The translations under genes were made by a program, and so were the position numbers. The notes beneath the pieces are model-generated. The model was not told the origin of the DNA, searched no databases, and saw only the letters and a program-made list of their open reading frames with translations. A stretch of DNA of 7,998 bases from Nitrospirota bacterium (lineage in GTDB: Bacteria; Nitrospirota; Nitrospiria; Nitrospirales; Nitrospiraceae): positions 1 through 7,998 of the forward strand of contig JACRLS010000242.1 of the NCBI GenBank assembly GCA_016235225.1. Direction: 5' to 3'. Each line of letters starts with the position of its first letter. Positions within the stretch are counted from its first letter, which is position 1. This document shows positions 4,860-7,998 of this stretch, one piece after another.

Positions 4860-5136
4860 ACCCTCGAAATCCCTTCAAACATACTCGCCAAACGAAAATT
4901 CCGCAACAGGTGGTAGGTCAGCACGGTCCTCGAGCGGGTCACCCAGACCCCAATCTGCAACCCCGGCGCAACCAGATTCGGCTGCGTCCGAGGAGTTAGA
5001 GCCTCGCCAGAGTCCCTCTGTCGATTCCACGCACTCAGAATCGAATCAATCGAACCAATCGGAAGCCGAAGATCGTTCGGAGGCCGATGGTCGCTCACAA
5101 TCCGATCAGTTGAATCAGGAATAGGGAGGGACAAGG
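4860..5136. other. Leader region between tRNA scar and rep
   Basis: No convincing gene. A plus-strand frame, the same frame as rep and separated from it by one TAG (5122-5124), encodes Ser/Gln/Glu-rich sequence (for example THSESNQSNQSEAEDRSEAD). It has no ATG or GTG after the tRNA scar, so it is unlikely to be translated on its own. Small inverted repeats GGGTC/GACCC (4936-4950) and CGAGG/CCTCG (around 4989-5006) are present. GGGAGGG just before 5137 is the rep ribosome binding site. Confidence 0.4.
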
Positions 5137-6105
5137 ATGTCAGAAGGAAGACGCGGTGCAAGCAGAGGGTGGAACAGGCGCGGGGCCGATGCGCGGGATG
5201 GCGACAGCCACCCGCGCACGGCGGCCGCGTCAGCGGCAGCGCCTAAACTTGACAGAAGGACATTTCTCGGCAATCGCACTTCGTCGCATTCTGGCGCAGA
5301 ACTCCTCGACGGTCAGATCGTGACGATCAAGATTCATGACTATGGGAAGGCCTGGGTGGAATGCTCCTGGGGAAAGTCCGATCCACGGCCAGGCAAGAAA
5401 GGCAGCAAAGGGAAATCTCTCAACAAAGAGCAGAACGAACAGCGGGCACGGGCCAGAGCCAAGGGAGAGATCCGGCGGAAGTGTCTTGCCATCGCTGCGG
5501 ATCATATGGTCACGCTCACCTATCGGGACAACCTGGAGAACCGGGAACAAGTCCTCAGGGATCTGGATCGCTTACGCCGGATGCTCGCCCGGTGCGGCTA
5601 CCCGATGCCCTACGTGGCCGTCTTGGAATGCCAGCAGCGGGGCGCGATTCATCTGCATCTGGCGGTCAAAGGCTTTCAGGATGTCCGATTCCTTCGGCGC
5701 TGCTGGTACAAGATCGTCGGCAAGTGCCAGGGCCAAGTGAACGTCAAGGGGCCACGGCCTGGCAGCTCACCGGTGAAACTCGCCCGGTATTTGGCCAAGT
5801 ACATCAGCAAAGATCTCAACAGTCTCCCACGCGACTTCGGGGAGCATCGGTACTTCTGTTCGCTCAGCATTGTGGTCCCGACCGAGAAGTATCAGATCGT
5901 GCTGGCCCGGCATGCGCGAGAGGTCGATGCCCGGATGAACAGGCTCATGCTGGAGGAGATCCTCCGTCGGATCGGCGATGACTGCACGGTGCAGCATTGG
6001 GCAGGAGGTTCGGGAACGTACGGATGGATGTCAGGCTTTGAAGATGCCACCTGTCACTGGGTCCGAAACAAGTCAACCCCCCTACCCGCAACCGCCAAGG
6101 GGTAG
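5137..6105 (+). CDS. HUH rolling-circle replication initiator (G2P/ORF2-like Rep)
   Basis: 322 aa. ATG 5137 follows GGGAGGG by about five bases. The catalytic core is clear. Motif 1 is MVTLTYRDN (124-132). Motif 2 is AVLECQQRGAIHLHLAVKGF (161-180), with the metal-binding HUH pair H172/H174 and E164. Motif 3 is YLAKYISKD (218-226), with Y218 and Y222 as candidate nicking tyrosines and K225. This order is that of HUH endonucleases that start rolling-circle replication, closest in feel to filamentous-phage gene II protein and related plasmid or microvirus Reps. The enzyme nicks one strand at a hairpin origin and stays covalently attached by tyrosine. The N-terminal 55 residues are basic and low-complexity. 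Four hairpins follow immediately downstream (6078-6277), a likely origin region. There is no coat, Zot-like assembly or integrase gene in the window. Confidence 0.85.
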   Translation: MSEGRRGASRGWNRRGADARDGDSHPRTAAASAAAPKLDRRTFLGNRTSSHSGAELLDGQIVTIKIHDYGKAWVECSWGKSDPRPGKKGSKGKSLNKEQNEQRARARAKGEIRRKCLAIAADHMVTLTYRDNLENREQVLRDLDRLRRMLARCGYPMPYVAVLECQQRGAIHLHLAVKGFQDVRFLRRCWYKIVGKCQGQVNVKGPRPGSSPVKLARYLAKYISKDLNSLPRDFGEHRYFCSLSIVVPTEKYQIVLARHAREVDARMNRLMLEEILRRIGDDCTVQHWAGGSGTYGWMSGFEDATCHWVRNKSTPLPATAKG

Positions 6106-6109
6106 GGGG
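6078..6109. repeat. Hairpin 1 overlapping the rep stop codon
   Basis: CCCCCTACCC (6078-6087) pairs perfectly with GGGTAGGGGG (6100-6109) around a 12-base loop. The rep stop TAG (6103-6105) lies in the right arm. No T-run follows, so it is not a classic terminator. First of four hairpins in the candidate origin region. Confidence 0.7.
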
Positions 6110-6138
6110 CGAATTCCAAACAGGCGATCAAAGGGCGT

Positions 6139-6177
6139 GCGATCGTGCCAGAGTTTTTCTCTTCCTGGCGCGATCGC
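6139..6177. repeat. Hairpin 2, 13-bp stem
   Basis: GCGATCGTGCCAG (6139-6151) pairs with CTGGCGCGATCGC (6165-6177) over 13 positions with one G-T wobble. The 13-base pyrimidine-rich loop is AGTTTTTCTCTTC. Longest stem of the set; a T-rich loop on a GC stem is a plausible primer or packaging-type signal, though this is inference. Confidence 0.75.
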
Positions 6178-6205
6178 CGGCCCGGAGAGAGCGACCACTG
6201 GGCAT

Positions 6206-6229
6206 TGCGCCGGCGGTCACGCGGGCGCA
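6206..6229. repeat. Hairpin 3, tetraloop GTCA
   Basis: TGCGCC-g-GCG (6206-6215) pairs with CGC-g-GGCGCA (6220-6229) around the tetraloop GTCA: six pairs, one G/G mismatch, three pairs, four-base loop. Confidence 0.7.
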
Positions 6230-6251
6230 CCTAATCACAAATTGGGGGGGA

Positions 6252-6277
6252 CCGGGGGTGTCGTGAGACTCCCCCGG
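6252..6277. repeat. Hairpin 4, tetraloop GTGA
   Basis: CCGGGGG-t-GTC (6252-6262) pairs with GAC-t-CCCCCGG (6267-6277) around the tetraloop GTGA: seven pairs, one T/T mismatch, three pairs, four-base loop. The architecture matches hairpin 3. It ends 12 bp before the toxin stop codon. Confidence 0.75.
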
Positions 6278-6288
6278 AGTTATGGGAC

Positions 6289-6774
6289 CTAGGGTTCGCC
6301 AGCGAGTTTTAAGACAGCCGTGCGGGTGATGCGTGAGAGTCGGAAACCGTGACTGTTCAGGGCTTCCAGCAGTGGGGTCACACTGGCGATCAATCCAGCT
6401 CGCTTGGCACTGAGGAGGATTCCGAGGGTTCCCGTGATTTGGAGGCCGACAGTTTCGGCAACCCGGCGGGCGTAGGCATCATCAAGAACAATGACGGCGT
6501 CCGGCGTCTCAAGCCCCAAGGCCAGAGCCTCGCGCTCGCCGGCGCCGAGATCGGTGGCGAGGGGAAGAGCCGAGAGGCTGGCTGGTGGCTGGATCGTTAT
6601 CCAGTCGAGGGCGGTCGGATCGGGAAGGCGAAGCCCGCGCTGTCGGCCCGCAGCGAGTTCGGCAACGACAGCAGGCGGCACAAAGACTGCTCCGGCGAGT
6701 GCGGGAAGAAGATGAAGATGCCCGATCTGGTGAAGGTACTGGAGAGGTGAGGTGTCAGCGATGATCCGTGCCAA
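6289..6774 (-). CDS. DUF3368 PIN-domain toxin (VapC-like RNase)
   Basis: 161 aa. It probably starts at TTG (6772-6774), as no ATG is in register; GGGAG lies about eight to nine bases upstream. The PIN fold is recognisable by its acidic residues: D7 in IIADTSPLQYL, E39 in PPAVVAEL, E80 in GAGEREALALGLE, and D98/D99 in VIVLDDAYARR. The end region (GTLGILLSAKRAGLI, PLLEALNSHGFRLS) matches the DUF3368 subgroup, whose genes usually follow a UPF0175 gene. Family members are metal-dependent RNases acting as toxins. The gene overlaps the upstream UPF0175 gene by 20 bp, so the pair is co-transcribed and translationally coupled. It looks complete, with all expected acidic residues. Confidence 0.85.
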   Translation of the reverse strand: MARIIADTSPLQYLHQIGHLHLLPALAGAVFVPPAVVAELAAGRQRGLRLPDPTALDWITIQPPASLSALPLATDLGAGEREALALGLETPDAVIVLDDAYARRVAETVGLQITGTLGILLSAKRAGLIASVTPLLEALNSHGFRLSRITRTAVLKLAGEP

Positions 6775-7018
6775 GGCGAGTCTCCCGCGTGAGCTCGTCC
6801 TCGGTCAGGCCGAAGGTATCCACGCCGTACTCTGCGAGCTTGGTCAGAAACACGGGTCGCGGGACACCGGCCAGCGAAGCGGCCGCACCAGATGACAGTC
6901 GCCCCAGTTCATAGAGCTTCACGGCGGCAGCGAGGCGCACTTCCGCACCGAGTTGGTCCGGGTTTACCTTGAGCGCGAGGAGCGTCTCGTCAGGAATGGT
7001 CAGCGTGATCTGGCTCAT
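6755..7018 (-). CDS. UPF0175-family antitoxin
   Basis: 87 aa from ATG (7016-7018). The pattern ITLTIPDETLLALKVNPDQL, EVRLAAAVKLYELGRLSSG and AASLAGVPRPVFLTKLAEYGV is the UPF0175 signature: a short N-terminal strand followed by a helix-turn-helix-like segment (about 41-62). These proteins pair with DUF3368 PIN toxins and act as the antitoxin and probable autorepressor. No Shine-Dalgarno sequence precedes the start, but a promoter-like element ends only seven bases before it, suggesting leaderless translation. The stop overlaps the toxin start region by 20 bp. Confidence 0.85.
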   Translation of the reverse strand: MSQITLTIPDETLLALKVNPDQLGAEVRLAAAVKLYELGRLSSGAAASLAGVPRPVFLTKLAEYGVDTFGLTEDELTRETRLGTDHR

Positions 7019-7025
7019 GAGCGCA

Positions 7026-7055
7026 ATGCTAGCAGTCTCTGGGCGCCACGGTCAA
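7026..7055 (-). promoter_or_regulatory. Candidate leaderless promoter of the UPF0175/DUF3368 operon
   Basis: On the minus strand TTGACC (7050-7055) is a near-consensus -35 box, followed after 18 bases by an extended -10, TGC-TAGCAT (-10 at 7026-7031). The -10 ends seven bases before the antitoxin ATG, placing the transcription start at or next to the start codon. That matches the absence of a ribosome binding site. Confidence 0.45.
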
Positions 7056-7082
7056 CGAAAGGGGCTTGGACAGGAGTACCCC

Positions 7083-7350
7083 CTATGGGCCGCTTTCAGA
7101 CGAGCCAAGCACTCGCGTGACAATCAGACGGCTGGCAGAGATGTCTCGCTTCAAGGCCTCTGGGTTGATCAGCCCTTTCCAGGCTCCGTCGGTCTCAAGA
7201 AGAGCAGATCGGGTGCTCTCCGGAGCCGGGGCGACGGTGAGAATCACCTCGTCGCCTTCGCGCAGAGCTTCAGCGGGAAGTGGGTCAATCGGCGTCTGGA
7301 GGGGTTTTCAATTCCTGGCTGGCTATCTGTAAGACGGCCTCGAAATTTAG
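7083..7350 (-). pseudogene. Remnant of a DUF104-like toxin-antitoxin antitoxin
   Basis: A minus-strand frame ending in TAG (7083-7085) encodes 74 credible residues: KPLQTPIDPLPAEALREGDE, VILTVAP, then GAWKGLINPEALKRDISASR and LIVTRVLG. LKPLxPxPLREGDEVxxTV resembles the N-terminal strand region of DUF104-type antitoxins, and GAWK...RDI.ASR(L)I.TR recurs in antitoxins of PIN toxins. Directly upstream is an in-frame TGA (7308-7310) in a run of four A (minus strand). Dropping one A continues the frame as FEAVLQIASQELK, fitting the missing N-terminus, but no start codon precedes the next stop at 7357-7359. It is frameshifted and lacks its start, and no toxin lies between it and the UPF0175 gene. 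Confidence 0.5.
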
Positions 7351-7440
7351 TGGGGGTTAGCGTATTCTTCCCGCAGTCCAGGACAAAATGTATCCGAAAG
7401 CAGGTTTTCTGGGGAGTCACTTCGAAAAGGTAACAACTGC

Positions 7441-7998
7441 ATGGCCCTCCTGAAACACGCGCTACCTATGCTTCTCCGGCCTAAGTCTGAATGGTCGGTG
7501 ATCTCAGCAAAGACTATAACCCCCTTCGAGCTATACCTTGGCTATGTTGTTCCATTGAATATTATCAGCCCGGTGGCTGCCACTGTAGGGATCGTTGAGT
7601 TCATTGTCAGTAGCGCTAGCGTTCCTGAACAATGGGTAGCCCTGTATTGGAGAGCAACTTTCTCCTCGCTCATCGCCAGCTATCTCTGGCACTTGATTGA
7701 GATCTACCTGCTAGCCCACGTCGCAAACTGTTTTGCACCGCTGTTTTCCGGGGAAAGACATTTTCTCCAGGCGCTTAAGGTCCTGGCGTTCGCGATGACT
7801 CCAATATGTCTGGGACAAATCTTCTTGGCCGTACCAATTTTCTCATTAGACAAGAGCATGGTGATTCTTTCTCTCTTCTACAGTGGATACCTGCTGTGGC
7901 TGGGCCTCTCGGTCTTGATGAAGGTCCAACCCCTGAAGGCTTTCCTTCATGCGAGTATTATAGCCATGGCCTTCTGGGCAACTTCGGAAGCTCCAAAA
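7441..7998 (+). CDS. Yip1-family integral membrane protein, 3' partial
   Basis: 186 residues are visible and the frame is still open at the window end. The start ATG 7441 has GAAAAGG about nine bases upstream. The sequence RPKSEWSVISAKTITPFELY, then LGYVVPLNIISPVAATVG, CFAPLFSGERHFLQALKVLA and the following hydrophobic spans (about 33-55, 72-96, 107-132, 138-161, 166-180) follow the bacterial Yip1-domain pattern: an N-terminal W..I..E/K segment, a conserved Y.(I/V)PL span, and an LAP.F.G..(Q)A.K.....TP motif between spans three and four. The biochemical role of bacterial Yip1 proteins is not established. Codon use and base composition are visibly less GC-rich (near 50%) than in the genes to the left, suggesting a different origin or age. 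Confidence 0.75.
   Translation, partial: MALLKHALPMLLRPKSEWSVISAKTITPFELYLGYVVPLNIISPVAATVGIVEFIVSSASVPEQWVALYWRATFSSLIASYLWHLIEIYLLAHVANCFAPLFSGERHFLQALKVLAFAMTPICLGQIFLAVPIFSLDKSMVILSLFYSGYLLWLGLSVLMKVQPLKAFLHASIIAMAFWATSEAPK

Noticed and set aside
5361..5981. 206-codon plus-strand frame inside rep
   Set aside because: An out-of-frame shadow of rep; the rep frame carries all HUH motifs.
6123..6178. GGCGATC/GATCGCC outer pair around hairpin 2
   Set aside because: It competes with the longer 13-bp stem at 6139-6177, which uses the same right arm.
6349..6750. Plus-strand frame of 133 codons opposite the PIN toxin
   Set aside because: Antisense shadow of a well-supported DUF3368 gene.
1..7998. 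CRISPR array, complete tRNA, rRNA or integrase
   Set aside because: No regularly spaced direct repeats, no full cloverleaf and no tyrosine-recombinase or serine-recombinase motifs were seen on either strand.

Overview
The window reads as a GC-rich (about 60%) bacterial chromosome segment. Clustered multihaem c-type cytochromes next to PIN-domain toxin-antitoxin genes, UPF0175/DUF3368 genes and tRNA-scarred islands would suit a Nitrospira-like (Nitrospirota) bacterium. That placement is inference from gene content; there is no rRNA or other marker to fix it.

Layout. (1) Positions 1-2007, + strand: a tight four-gene redox operon. It holds the 3' end of a class-II-like monohaem cytochrome c, an exported dihaem cytochrome, a membrane cytochrome-b-like protein with a one-base frameshift near its 3' end, and a membrane-anchored pentahaem cytochrome. 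The natural picture is a quinone/membrane-to-periplasm electron conduit. A good ribosome binding site and a GTG start follow the operon, but that reading frame runs after 13 codons into a decayed tRNA fragment, as if an integration cut off the next gene. (2) Positions 2064-4859: accessory DNA bounded by two minus-strand tRNA 3' fragments, a decayed one at 2064-2101 and a clean tRNA-Lys(CTT)-like one at 4815-4859. It contains an N-terminally broken PIN toxin, a 183-bp miniature transposon with perfect 25-bp ends and an 8-bp target duplication inserted into an exported Asn-Pro repeat protein gene, a 56-aa protein, an XRE regulator and a GDT1/UPF0016 transporter. (3) Positions 4860-6280: an HUH rolling-circle replication initiator (G2P/ORF2-like) followed by four consecutive hairpins in about 200 bp. 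This resembles the rep-plus-intergenic-origin arrangement of filamentous ssDNA phages, so it looks like a minimal integrated ssDNA replicon. (4) Positions 6289-7350: an intact UPF0175/DUF3368 antitoxin-toxin pair with a nearly leaderless promoter, then the remnant of a second antitoxin. (5) Positions 7441-7998: the start of a Yip1-family membrane protein, visibly lower in GC, running off the window.

The strongest observations are the miniature transposon with its target duplication, the Rep-plus-hairpin cassette beside a tRNA-Lys attachment scar, and the compensable frameshift in the cytochrome-b-like gene. No complete tRNA, rRNA, CRISPR array or integrase is visible.
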